64,000 nt of DNA from Lepas anatifera (GCA_034440635.1 JAOTON010001064.1:62001-126000); one strand, 5' to 3'. Counted from the first letter of the stretch, positions 44,791 to 55,205 are shown. The notes: generated by a model not told the origin, from the sequence alone. Translations and numbers: made by a program.

Positions 44791-44926
44791 CAGGGGCGGA
44801 TCCAGGGGGCTGAGGGGGCTTCAGCCTCACTTTGTTCCATTTTCGCAATTTTTCGCCCTATTCCCCCTTTTTCGCCATTTTTCAAAGCTCAGTGACTCCC
44901 CCAGCAAAACCCTGGTTCCGCTCCTG
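44791..44926. mobile_element. 136-bp hAT-like MITE inside H
   Basis: The ends are CAGGGGCGGATCCAGGG and CCCTGGTTCCGCTCCTG, with a perfect 8-bp TSD CATAAGCG (44783-44790 and 44927-44934). The interior has TTTTCGC repeats. It is the smallest clear insertion in the window. Confidence 0.8.
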
Positions 44927-44976
44927 CATAAGCGTCACAAATGGTAAAAGTTATATTTGGCCCAGTACAAAAATGG

Positions 44977-45195
44977 CTATTCCTCCCTGTTGTTTAGTTG
45001 GCCCGTGTAAAAAATGGTTTTGCCTTCCCGTTCGATTTTCCACACGATCTCGGATTCCAGGCTGGAATATGTTTCCTGTAGTGCAGCAAAATAAGCAGCG
45101 TATTTGACATGTAGATGTCGAAATATGGATCTGCGTTTTATAGGTTCACGTAAGCCTCGGACATTGGACGTCAAAGCTTTAAGCTCCAGCGTCAC
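44977..45195 (-). pseudogene. L1/Tx1-type endonuclease fragment
   Basis: The minus frame of 72 codons reads LTSNVRGLREPIKRRSIFRH and later LQETYSSLESE and IVWKIE. This is the start of the APE-like endonuclease of L1/Tx1 retrotransposons (N of NVRGL, E of LQET). It ends soon after, so only the first part of the domain is present. It lies inside H, presumably picked up by insertion before H jumped or afterwards. Not functional. Confidence 0.65.
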
Positions 45196-45444
45196 GTTAG
45201 GAGTTTAGCAAAATTATAATAACGGTACAACAACGGCCTTCCGAGGCAAATAGTTCTTTTAAAAAGTGAATGCTGTTTGTTCGTATGCATCTACATCATA
45301 AAACATGGTAGGTATCACGAATTATTATATACGTTTTTTTTTAAATTCCGTCTCCTGCAGAATGAGAACTGGGGGCGCTTTGATGCTGTCGTCTATATCG
45401 GCACAGAAAAAAACGTTAATGACAGGCATATTGACTTGAGCACA

Positions 45445-46325
45445 CACAAGACCAAGCTCGGGGCCCTGAGACACAGCTCGGGGGCTCCTAGCTTGAGCTT
45501 GGGGGCTCCTAGAGATCAAGCTCGAAGGCCACCGAGCCCCCAAGCTCACGGCCCCTGAGACCAAGTTTGGGGGCCTCTGAAACAAGGCTTGGAGGCCCTT
45601 GAAACCAAGCTCAAGGCCACCTTAGACCAATCTCGGAGGCTGCCTGAGACCAAATTCGGAGCCCTGAGACACAGCTCGGGGGCCCCCTGCAGCCAAGCTT
45701 GTGGGGCTCCTAGAGATCAAGCTGGAATGCCTCCGAGTCCAAGCTCAGGGGGTCCTGAGACCAAGCTCGGGGGCCTCTGAGACCAAGCTTGGCGGCCTCT
45801 GACACCAAGCTTGGAGGCCCTGAAACCAAGCTAAAGGTCCCTGAAGACCATTCTCGGGGGCCCCTTAGACCAATCTGGGAAGCCCCCTTATACCAATATT
45901 GGAGGGCCCTAAGACCAATCTCGGAACCTCCATGAGGTTACGTTCGGGAGCCCCTGAGACTAAGCTTGGAGGGCCCTGAGACCAAACTCGGGGGGGCCTT
46001 AGACAAGCTCCGGAGCCCCTTAGACAATCTCGGGGCCCTGAGACCGAGCTCGGGGAGCTCCCTTAAGGCTAAGCTTGTGTGCCCTGAGACCAGCCTTGGG
46101 GGCCCCTTAGACTAAGCTTGGGGGTCCCTGAGACGAAATTCGGGGGCGAGGAACAGCTCGGGGCCCCTGAGACAAAGTGGGGGCCCTGATTCCAGGCTCG
46201 GGGACCTTTAGACCAAGATCTGGCCCCCTGAGGCCAGTTTCCGGGGCCCTTTACGCTAATCTTGGGGCCCCTAAAGGCCAAGTTAGAGGGTCCCGAGCCC
46301 AAGCTCAGGGCCCCCAAGATAAAGC
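45445..46325 (+). repeat. Minisatellite of H
   Basis: Degenerate units of about 22-28 bp, GGGGCCCTGAGACCAAGCTC, the same unit type as F array 2. The other parts of H show no similarity to F. Confidence 0.75.
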
Positions 46326-46494
46326 TCGGACACTGTCCAAATCGAGAAACTGTTGAGGGCTCAGTCAGGTCATTCGTGAACTTTCAGAAAAGAACCAAGC
46401 TAAAATTGCGTTTTTTTACAGGGGGCCCCTCTGATAATTTTGGGGGTGGCAACTGCCCCCCTTGCCCCCTTTATCCGCCGCCACTGCCTCTACT

Positions 46495-48490
46495 TCCCTA
46501 CCATGGATCCGCCCATGGCCTAAATCCCCTTCTCTGGATCCGCCTATACCAGGAATTTATTGCTCAATAGTGCACCGCAACCCTCCTGAATCTGCCTATG
46601 ACACGTCTGCTTCTTTACATGGTCCTGCCTTCTTTCCCTTCCCTGGATCCGCCCATGGCCTAAACCCCCTTCTCTGGATCTGCCTATGCCAGGAATTAAT
46701 TCCTTAATCCGCCTATGCCACGTATGCTTCCTCTACAGGGTCCTGTCTTCTTCCCTGGATCTTCCTATGGCCTAAATCCCCTTCTCTGGATTCGCCTATG
46801 CCAGGAATTCAATCCTCAATCCGCCTATGACACGTATGCTTTCTTTACAGGGTCCTGTCTTTTTACCCTTTCCTGGATCCTCCTATGGCCTAATTCCCCT
46901 TCTCTGGATCCGCCTATTCCAGGAATGCATTCCTTAATCCGCCTATGACACGTATGTTTTCTTTACAGGATCCTGTCTTTTCCCTCTTCCCTGGATCCGC
47001 CTACGGCCTAAATCCCCTTCTCTGGATTCGCACCTATGCCAGGAATTCAATACTTAATCCGCCCATGACACGTATGCTTTCTTTACAGGGTCTTATCTTC
47101 TTCCCCTTTCCTGGATCCGCCTATGGCCTAAATCCCCTTCTCTGGATCCGCCTATGCCAGGAATTCATTCCTTAATCCGCCTGACACGTATGTTTTCTTC
47201 ACAGGGTCCTGTCTTTTTCCTCTTCCCTGGATCCGCCCATGGCCTTAATGCCCTTCCCTGGATCCGCCTATGGCCTAAATCCTCTTCTCTGGATCCGCCT
47301 ATGCCAGAAATTCATTCCTTAATCCGCCTATGACACGTATATTTTCTTTACAGGGTCCTGTCTTTTTTCCCTTTCCTGGATCCGCCCATGGCCTAAACCC
47401 CCTTCTCTGGATCTGCCTATGCCAGGAATTAATTCCTTAATCCGCCTATGACACGTATGCTTTCTTTACAGGGTCCTGTCCTTTTCCCCTTCCCTGGATC
47501 CGCCCATGGCCTTAATCCCCTTCCCTGGATCCGCCTATGGCCTAAATCCCTTCTCTGGATCCGCCTATGCCAGGAATTCATTCCTTAATCCGCCTATGCC
47601 ACGTATGCTTCCTTTACAGGGTCCTGTCTTTTTCCCTGGATCTGCCTATGGCCTTAATCCCCCTTCTCTGGATCCGCCCATGCCAGGAATTCATTCCTTA
47701 ATCCGCCTATGACACGTATGTTTTCTTTACAGGGTCCTGTCTTTTTCCCCTTCCCTGGATCCGCCCATGGCCTTAATCCCCTTCCCTGGATCCGCCTATG
47801 GCCTAAATCCCCTTCTCTGGATCCGCCTATTCCAGGAATTCATTCCTTAATCCGCCTATGACACGTATGCTTTCTTTACAGGGTCCTGTCCTTTTCCCCT
47901 TCCCTGGATCCGCCCATGGCCCTAATCCCCTTCCCTGGATCCGCCTATGGCCTAAATCCCTTCTCTGGATCCGCCTATGCCAGGAATTCATTCCTTAATC
48001 CGCCTATGACACGTCTGCTTTCTTTACAGGATTTTGTCTTCTTCCCCTTCCCTGGATCCGCCCATGGCCTTAATACCTTCCCTGGATACGCCTATGCCAG
48101 GAATCCCTTGCATGATGTGCACCTTCACTGTTTCTCTTACCTGAATCCGCCTATGAAACGCATGCCTATTTCGTCGGATCCCATCTACTTCCCTTCCCTG
48201 GATCCGCCCATGGCTTTAATGCCCTTTCCTGGATACGCCTATGCCAGGAATCCCTTGCATGAAGTGCATCTTCACTGTTTCTCTTACCTGAATCCGCCTA
48301 TGAAAGGCATGCCTATCTCGTCGGATCCCATCTACTTCCCTTCCCTGGATCCGCCCATGGCCTAATTCCCTTCCCTACTTCCCTTCCCTGGATCCGCCCA
48401 TGGCCTAATTCCCTTCCCTGGATACGCCTATGCCAGGAATCCTTTGCTCTGTAGTGCACCTGAACTTCCCCTCTTGAATCCGCCTATGGG
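46495..48490 (-). repeat. G2 right array, well-preserved higher-order part
   Basis: About a dozen units of roughly 118 or 148 bp contain ATCCGCCTATGACACGTATG, CTTTACAGGGTCCTGTC, CTGGATCCGCCCATGGCC and TATGCCAGGAATTCATTCC. The longer unit has an extra CTTAATCCCCTTCCCTGGAT segment. Neighbouring units are much more alike than in the left array, pointing to recent local amplification. Confidence 0.85.
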
Positions 48491-48652
48491 CCGAAATCCC
48501 TTCCCTGAATTCCCTTTCTCAGGGGGAAAACCTGGGAAACTGGGGAAATTTCTGGGTCTTGGGAATTTTCTCTTCCAGTGATGAACCCCACGTTTCTATC
48601 TGGCAAAGGTGAGACGTCTGCCCTAGTTATACCTGAATATGCTGCTTTCTTT

Positions 48653-49273
48653 AGCCCTGTTCCAGCTGTCAGCAGAGTTTTGTCAGCACCAATCAGCGGG
48701 CCGCGTTGCGCCTACGTCACAGGACCGTAGCCTCTCCCCGGGAACTAGTTCTAGAGGTTTTACGGGCTGACGGCCTGCTGTTTGTGCTGATGAAAAACCG
48801 TAAGTGCACGAAGTGTAGCCTAATATTTTTTAATGGTATAAAGGATTAAGTTCCCTTTGCTTACCACAAGCAAGAGGCGATTATGGCGCTGATGTTACTT
48901 TTCTCGAGGAGAGATTAGAGGTCCTGCTGACAAAACTGTGCTGACAGGTGGAACAGGGCTTATAGCCCTGTTCCAGCTGTGAGCACAGTTTTGTCAGCAG
49001 GACCTCTAACCTCTCCTCCAGAAAAGTAACATCAGCGCCATGATCGCCTCTTGTTTGTGCTAAGCAACGGAAACTCAAACCTTTACACCATTAAAAAATA
49101 TTAGACTGCCACTTCGTGCACTTACTATTTTTCATCAGCACAAACAGCAGGCCGTCAGCCGGTAAAACCTCTAGAGTCAGTTCCCGGGGAGAGGCTACAG
49201 CCCTGTGACGTAGGCGCAACACGGCCCGCTGATTGGTGCTGACAAAACTCTGCTGACAGCTGGAACAGGGCTT
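48653..49273. mobile_element. Two PIF/Harbinger-like MITEs head to head (palindrome)
   Basis: 48653-48960 and 48964-49272 are near-identical in inverted orientation, making a dyad of about 620 bp. Each half itself has inverted ends (GCCCTGTTCCAGCTGTCAGC and the complement of GCCCTGTTCCACCTGTCAGC). TTA flanks the first copy on both sides, the 3-bp TSD typical of PIF/Harbinger. No coding capacity; the minus frame at 48881-49078 is a by-product. The first copy starts 10 bp beyond the G2 TSD. Confidence 0.7.
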
Positions 49274-49384
49274 ATGAATCTAATCAAAGCTACAGCCTTT
49301 TTCTTTCTGCTGCTGTTGTTGTTTCTTCCTTTCGTCTACAATCAGCCAGGCGCGGCGTGTGTTGCGACGGAGCCCTATGGAAAC

Positions 49385-49640
49385 GCCCACAGTTAAAAAC
49401 GCCCACAAATTGATTCGAGCACACAACGTAAGACCCACGGCTTTAAACGTCCAAACTAAAACCGTCCACGGCTTAAATCGCCCACAAATTAAAATACCCA
49501 TGGATTAAAGGGCCCACAAATGCTCCCATAAGTAGATTTCAAACCACCCACGACTAAAAACGCCCACACATTAAAATACCCACATTCAAATGCTTAAATC
49601 ACCCACAATTCAAAAAGGCCACGAAGCACATCACCCACAT
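49385..49640 (+). repeat. Array K (CGCCCACAAATTAAAA)
   Basis: Imperfect tandem units of about 16-24 bp alternate a C-rich CGCCCAC/ACCCAC phrase with TTAAAA. The layout is similar to array J but with a different unit. Confidence 0.7.
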
Positions 49641-49936
49641 AACTGTGCGTCAAATCACGTGCTCAATAGTATATGAAAATGCCGCTAGGTGGCTAGCAAA
49701 GCTCTCATAGGAGTGCACGACGGGATAGGTATTTGGATATTTGTGTCAAAAAAATATGCTGCAAAGGTAAAGTAAAAGTACTCCAAGGCGGATTTGTGCC
49801 GCCGGTTTTCCCGCGCTTTCGCAAGGGCAATGAAAACACAGAAGGGTTCGATGACCCTGTTTGCACGGAATCCATGGGCGTATTGAGAATTTGTAAAGAG
49901 GAGGGTTGGTTCGTTAGGCTTTGTTGGGATGATGTA
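49641..49936. other. Flank of the long-TIR element
   Basis: Ordinary sequence. A plus frame of 106 codons (49733-50053) runs into the left arm and its complement is open too. No domain recognised. Confidence 0.3.
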
Positions 49937-50589
49937 CCTGAGCCAGAGAGCGCAGTTCTTAACCAGGTACCTGGGCAATTCCAGCACCAATCGACCAGCC
50001 AAATGGCAAATCTACACGGTACCTCTTCGATTTTCTTCAAAATAATTTTATAGGGTTCTCATGGGCCGTAAAGACGAATCTGAAAGTTTTAGCTCGATTG
50101 GAGTAAAACTTTAGAAGTTATTGCCGCAGGCATTTTTTGAAAATCTGCTTACAGTGCATTTTTTAGGTGATCATAAAACCCACAGAGACTGATGAAATAT
50201 GCTTAAAGTATATATTTTCCTGTCTGAAATGCGCCGAAGAACTCGAATCTGAAGTCTGTTTGACCCTAGGTCACTTGTGAAAAAAGTTGTGATTTGACCT
50301 TGACCTAGGGTCACATTCAAAATTTGCTGGTACACCTTTTGTTCAAAATGGCATATTCCAAATTAAAGATTGAACTTTTCTCCTTCCATTAAAATAGGTT
50401 AGAACATCCGTTTTTTATATCTACTAGTGTTTTTAACACGCTTAGTGGAGGGTAGCCTGGCATCAACACGTAATGAAGGGGTCCCGAAATGCCTCCCCTG
50501 AGATTTCACCAATTAAGAGGGTTAGCAAAACGCGTGTTGCGGGTTTTGTGAGGGCTGTAGAATGTGTTTTTTTAGGCTAGATTTCATGG

Positions 50590-51660
50590 ACCTAGACCAG
50601 TATCCTCAAGGTCAAATGAGGTCATAGAGGTCAAATGTAGGCCGTACCTGACACTTAGCGAAATGCCGTTACTGTGCGAAACAAAGTCGCGAATACACTT
50701 TGAGCGGGCAAATTTCATAAAGAGAAGATATAAATTGTTCTCTGGAATATTTAGGTCGAGGTCGGTCAAGGTAATTGACAATGACACCACAACGTGAGAT
50801 ATTTCCATAATGGATGCACATGCGTTGAAGCTTGCATAGAAGCAACCATTAAGCAATCAATGAGTTTGACCTTGACCCACGGTCTTTGGCCTGTGACCTG
50901 GAACTTATCATTCTGTAACCTCAGCTGTAACATAAAAACATCATACACGTATTGCCAGGGAACGTCATGTGACCGAAAGCTGTGCGATCAACAATTGCGA
51001 TAATGTTTATATGACCTTGGTCTGTAACCTATGATCTAGTGAAATGATCTTAACATACAACTCTGACGATGCTACGTTTTCGTCGCATCGCTAGGTCTGC
51101 AATGCATTTGAACTGGTGTGACCGCACATAGGCGTCGGAAAAGAAGGCCAAGGGGCCTGACCCCCACTTTTTGGCCCAAAATTTCCTTATCTCAGTCAAA
51201 ATGGGAGAAAACCTGAAATTTGCATAAACGGTAACTGTGGAGGGCATCGAGGAGCCCAAATTTGAACAGTTTTTGGTCATATCATGGAAAGGTTTTTGTC
51301 AGCATCAGGTTTAAGTTTGACTGGCCCCACTTTTTTCCGGTGGCGGTGCTTATGTGACCGCAGATTATGGCTATTTAGAAATATACATCTGATTTTGTAA
51401 GCCTGTAGGTCAGTCAGTGCGTAAACATAGAGGACAGATTTTCAAAGTTCTTTCCAAAATTAACTCGCTCATCGATGTTGTTTTTCTGCCATGAAGGGTT
51501 TCCGGCCACCTCGGGTAATTATGCTTAAGCCCTGTCCGACTGCGTGTTAATGCTCATTACAGTGCTTTAAAGGATGATGATAACTCGTCGCTGGGGCTTC
51601 GACAGCATATTGGAAAGGTAGTGGGACAAAATGGTGATACAATAGGAACAGTGCTAGAAG
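50590..51660 (+). repeat. Dispersed repeat R, second copy
   Basis: Blocks shared in order with 6391-7130 (AATGCATTTGAACTGGTGTG, then a GATTTTCAAAG, GAAGGGTTTCCGGCCACCT series). It is interrupted by the MITE at 51127-51354; the paralogue near 6675 reads through this point (GAACTGGTACAACCGCGCGA). Confidence 0.5.
51127..51354. mobile_element. MITE of family P
   Basis: A 228-bp element begins CATAGGCGTCGGAAAAG and ends CCGGTGGCGGTGCTTATG, with a perfect 8-bp TSD TGACCGCA (51119-51126 and 51355-51362). Terminal blocks resemble those at 38010-38203. Confidence 0.75.
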
Positions 51661-52008
51661 TCTGAAGAAAGCCAAATAAGGCAATCGTGGTTTCCCGTGT
51701 TCATATATAGAACTCGCCTATCGCGTCGATTCAAATAAGTTTTTTTTCTGCATCGGACCGAAGCAAGTATTTTCCACTCGCGAGTTAGTACTAGAGCAAT
51801 ACTCTCTCCTTGACGATATCTTTGCGCGATTTTACTCTCCTTGAAGTTAAAGGAAGCAAGCATTTGTCAACACGTGGAAAAATATGTATGTATGTACACC
51901 GGACACCGGTTTGCAACAATGCACCGAAATACGGGAGCCGGCGCCTCCATGAGCTGTCTTTGTGCTGAGCTGACCTTACGCTGTCACAGTAGGCAGCTCT
52001 GTTCCGTC

Positions 52009-52403
52009 CAGTGGCGGATCCAGGGGGAAGCAAAAACGGCATGTCCCCCAAATGGAAAGCTAGGGGCAAAACTATGTTTTTGCCCCCCTCCCCAAGCGGT
52101 CGACCTGCTTTATGCCCCGACTCATTTTTAATTTATAAGCAAGATTTCGGTGCTTCAACTCTCAACTTCAAACAGAACCAGCTAAGTTCAGTGTAAATAT
52201 TGGGTCTTGGATAGAAAAAAGTATTTTGTGCCCATACTTTTTCACCCCGTGACGTTTTTTTGCCTTTTGGCTCAAATATCCCAAATCCTACTGTCAAATC
52301 ATATTATTGTAGCACAAATTGTTCACTGCGTGACGTTTTTTCTCTTTTTTCCTTTTTGACTTTGGTTTGCTCCTCCCAAACCGACCGGCTAGATCTGCCA
52401 CTG
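52009..52403. mobile_element. hAT-like MITE, 395 bp
   Basis: The ends are CAGTGGCGGATCCAGGG and GGCTAGATCTGCCACTG, with a perfect 8-bp TSD GTTCCGTC (52001-52008 and 52404-52411). It inserted next to or within the decayed gene of the long-TIR element. Confidence 0.8.
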
Positions 52404-52411
52404 GTTCCGTC

Positions 52412-53287
52412 GATGTCTTCAGAGAGCTCTCGCACCTGCATGGTGTTCAGGTTTACGGGTGTGAAACGATGAAACCGTTGGGTGCTCTTGATCTTCAACG
52501 CCGAGCTGTACCACTGTATCAGTCGTTTTGACATTTCAAAGACCTCCTCTCTACTGACAAACGCGAAATGGGTTGTGGTGTCGAAGTATTGCGTCAGAAA
52601 AGAGAACATCAATAGAAGATCCAAGATCTGATCCTTTTCTTCTCTCCTTTACCTTGCTTACCTTGGCTGTTCTTCTTCTAACTTTACCGCCAACTCCGTC
52701 ACAGGCGTTCTTCCCATGGCTGGTAGCAAAAAGCGTTATTCACATGGTATTTGAAAGTCTGTCTGGATGATAGCAAGCATTGATAAAGTGAAAATTGTTT
52801 TTGTATTGGCCACCGCACCCGTCTGATACGTAATGTGTTTTCTTCAAACTTGGCATGTGGGTGCGTAGCCAAGGTATGGGTTTGTGCTGCAAGATATGAG
52901 CCATGACGTGAGAGTGCTTTAAGTCGTCACTTAAAAAAACTTCTACTGCACCGGACTCCATCCTCAATCCAGTATGGAACAAAAAGGTGTACAGTCACCT
53001 GCTTTGCAGACCAGTGATACGACTGAGCAGCATTTTGCGCAGCACATGTATTATTTTCTGATAAGTCATCGATGACTACGGCTTTCTCCCTTTGGTGCCT
53101 TTTCCTTCCAGTTTGCTATATAATGCCCTTGAGCCATATATATGTAGTGGTGATGGGTTAGGTTACATACATTCTCACTCAGGGGATCAACAAATCGCTC
53201 TATATTATCCACGCAATCCGAACGCGTCGATTCTCTCTCTGATTTTGACCATTCTTTGAACGTAATATCTTCAGAAGCCATTTGCAC
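52412..53287 (-). pseudogene. Decayed gene of the SDGCGGQYKN / FATSHGK protein family
   Basis: On the minus strand, fragments of one protein occur in order: FKEWSKSERES and HHHYIYMAQGHY (53066-53287); IDDLSENNTCAAQNAAQSYH and HWSAKQVTVHLF in another frame (52975-53070); VFLSDDLKHSHVMAHIL and HYVSDGCGGQYKNNFHFINA (52740-52970); FATSHGKNACDGVGGK in a third frame (about 52690-52735); then EEVFEMSKRLIQ and STQRFHRFTPV (about 52420-52560). This order and these motifs are typical of a widespread family of uncharacterised animal proteins, often in repetitive DNA. From memory I cannot name its enzyme class. At least three frame breaks and a missing N-terminus make it a pseudogene. Its place between long inverted repeats suggests it was the element's transposase. 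Confidence 0.7.
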
Positions 53288-54140
53288 GGAGTCAAAAGAG
53301 TATAAATACTCCCTAACCTCCTCCTATCTAGGGCTCCTTTGACGTGAGGGTGTCCACTGTCACCGTACTGTTATATTTTTCAATATCACTGTTTCAATAT
53401 ATCACTGTTATATATTTCAAACGTTTCGCAACTTTTTCCGTATAATCACGGCACTTCACTAAAGGTGTCCGGTATGACGTACATACATTTAACATATATG
53501 ACCTGATTTGACCTTAAAGATATAGATATAAGTCCATACAATTGAGCTCAAATAAAACAGTTTACAGGCCTCACAAATCCCGGAACATGCGTTTTCCTAA
53601 CCCTCTTAATTGGCAAGATTTCAGGGGAGGCATTTCGGGACCCCCTTCATTACGTGTTGACACCAGACCATCCTCCACTGTGCGTGTTAAAAACACTAGT
53701 AGATATAAAAAACGGATGTTCTAACCTATTTTATTGGACGGAAAAAAGTTCAATCTTAAATTTGAGATATTCCATTTTGAAAACAAGGTGTACCAGCAAA
53801 TTTGGGACATGACCTTAGGTCAAGGTCAAATCATAATTATTTTCACATTCAGATTCGAGTTTTTCGGTTCATTTCAGACAGGAAAAGGTATATTTAATAC
53901 ATAGTTCATCAGTCTCTGTGGGTTGTATGGTCATCTAAAAAATGCACTGTAAGCAGATTTTCAAAAAATGCCTGAGGCAATAACTTCTAAAGTTTTATTC
54001 CGATTGAGCTGAAACTCTCAGATTCAGCTTCGGGGTCCATGAGAACCCTATATGCCAATTTTAAAGAAAATCGGAGAGGTACCGTGTAGGCCTTGGTCGA
54101 TTGGTGCTGGAATTGCCCACCTATAAGGGTGCTCTGAGTC

Positions 54141-54595
54141 AGGGGCGGACGCAGATCCGAGTTTTGGGGGCAAAACCCATGTCTATCTCTCCTCTTGGGG
54201 AAGGGGGATTGGGACGTGCGATTTGGGTGCTGAACAGACCTAATATAAGCTACCTCTCGAATGCATGATCGCTACCCTGGGGGATTTATATTTACTCTAT
54301 TTCCAGCTGGGAGCAGATTCTGCCCACCTCTCAGGTTTTTCCATAGTATCTCCGCAACGGTTTGAGATAGGCTCTTGAAATTTGGTGACTTTTCTTACAA
54401 CTAAGCAGCACATATTCCCTGACATTTTTGAAAATATATATGTGCCTGAGGCGGCGCTATGGCTCGCTAACCTGGGGGTTTATTCCGAAGCCGAGCATTG
54501 TCGCCTGCGCTTCGTTTGTCCTACAATAAAGCTGTCCGTTGCGAATTGGCAGCAGTTGTAATGTTTGAATGTTATTACTGAGATATAGGAGGACA
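54141..54595. other. DNA beyond the right arm, possible element end
   Basis: CAGGGGCGGACGCAGATCC at about 54140 looks like a terminus of the type seen at 57222 and 60006, but I found no matching TSD. The rest shows nothing recognised. Confidence 0.35.
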
Positions 54596-55205
54596 GTTGA
54601 TGTATAATTTGATATAATTTTGGCCATAGGCGGTTCCAGAAGCTCAAAATGCGGAGTTTACAATGTTATCCATCCGAACTCTTCCAAAGGAAATAGATTG
54701 CGTACATAATCTTCGGGAGGGGTAAACATAACCATGCTTTGATCACATGTGTATTTAATGATTATAAGAAGCCATAGGCGTGCTCAGGTACCGTAATTAG
54801 GGGAGTTCACTCGCACTCAAGCTCGTTTTAGTGTTGTGTGTGCATTGAATGGGACAAAGCATTGCAACTATGCATTTAGTTCTGGGACCAAATGAGATTT
54901 GGAATGACAGTTGATGTGTATTTTGTTATATTTTTGGCCATAGACGGTTCCAGGAGCTCAAAATGGGTTGTCCACAATGTTATCCATTCGAACTCCTCCA
55001 AAGTGAATATAAACTGCCTACGGAATGGACGGGAGGGGTAAGAATAAGGATATATTGACCCCATCCATGTATTATATGATAATAGGATATCATATGCGCG
55101 CTCAGGTACCGTAATTAGGGGATTCGCTATCTTTCAAGCGTATTTTAGTGTCGTGTCTGCATTGAATGAGGCAAAGCATCGTAGATATTTGCCTTTAGTC
55201 TTAAC
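54596..55205 (+). repeat. Tandem duplication of about 305 bp
   Basis: Two direct units start at about 54596 and 54907: GTTGATGTATAATTTG versus GTTGATGTGTATTTTG, then TTTTGGCCATAGGCGGTTCC versus TTTTGGCCATAGACGGTTCC, ATGTTATCCATCCGAAC, GCTCAGGTACCGTAATTAGG and GCATTGAATG. They are well conserved and non-coding. Confidence 0.8.

Larger units (their letters stand above)
44645..46486. mobile_element. hAT-like element H (1.8 kb)
   Basis: The ends are CAGTGGCGGCGGATGC and TTATCCGCCGCCACTG, with a perfect 8-bp TSD CCTCTACT (44637-44644 and 46487-46494). Related G units read CCCATCTACTTCCCTTCCC without the element. It contains a 136-bp MITE, a fragment of an L1/Tx1-type endonuclease and an F2-type minisatellite (45445-46325). 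No transposase is visible. Confidence 0.85.
37863..48633. mobile_element. Family G, copy G2 (10.8 kb with insertions)
   Basis: The left end GGTACTGCTAGGGGAGACG and right end (other strand) GGTATAACTAGGGCAGACG carry the same long inverted repeats as G1. The TSD is TGAATATGC (37854-37862 and 48634-48642), 9 bp by the same end definition that gives 8 bp for G1. The interior is a left CGGATCC array and a longer right array in the opposite orientation meeting near 44335, the same turn as at 29200 in G1. Three later insertions are dated by their own TSDs: 38010-38203, F2 (38504-43059) and H (44645-46486). Confidence 0.8.
49937..54140. mobile_element. Candidate DNA transposon with about 600-bp terminal inverted repeats
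   Basis: The arms at about 49937-50562 and 53560-54140 are reverse complements over their whole length. Matching blocks: GGGCAATTCCAGCACCAATC, TATAGGGTTCTCATGG, AAAATCTGCTTACAGTGCAT, CCCACAGAGACTGATGAA, CATCCGTTTTTTATATCTAC and CCTCTTAATT. They enclose a decayed gene on the minus strand (52412-53287), a repeat-R copy and two MITEs. The outermost bases resemble CCTGA...CAGAG on both sides; no TSD could be fixed. The superfamily is unknown. Confidence 0.7.

Noticed and set aside
46495..48365. Repetitive plus-strand frames with WIRPWPKSPSLDPP-type peptides
   Set aside because: Read-through of the CGGATCC arrays; the same peptides appear wherever the DNA unit occurs and are cut at unit variation.
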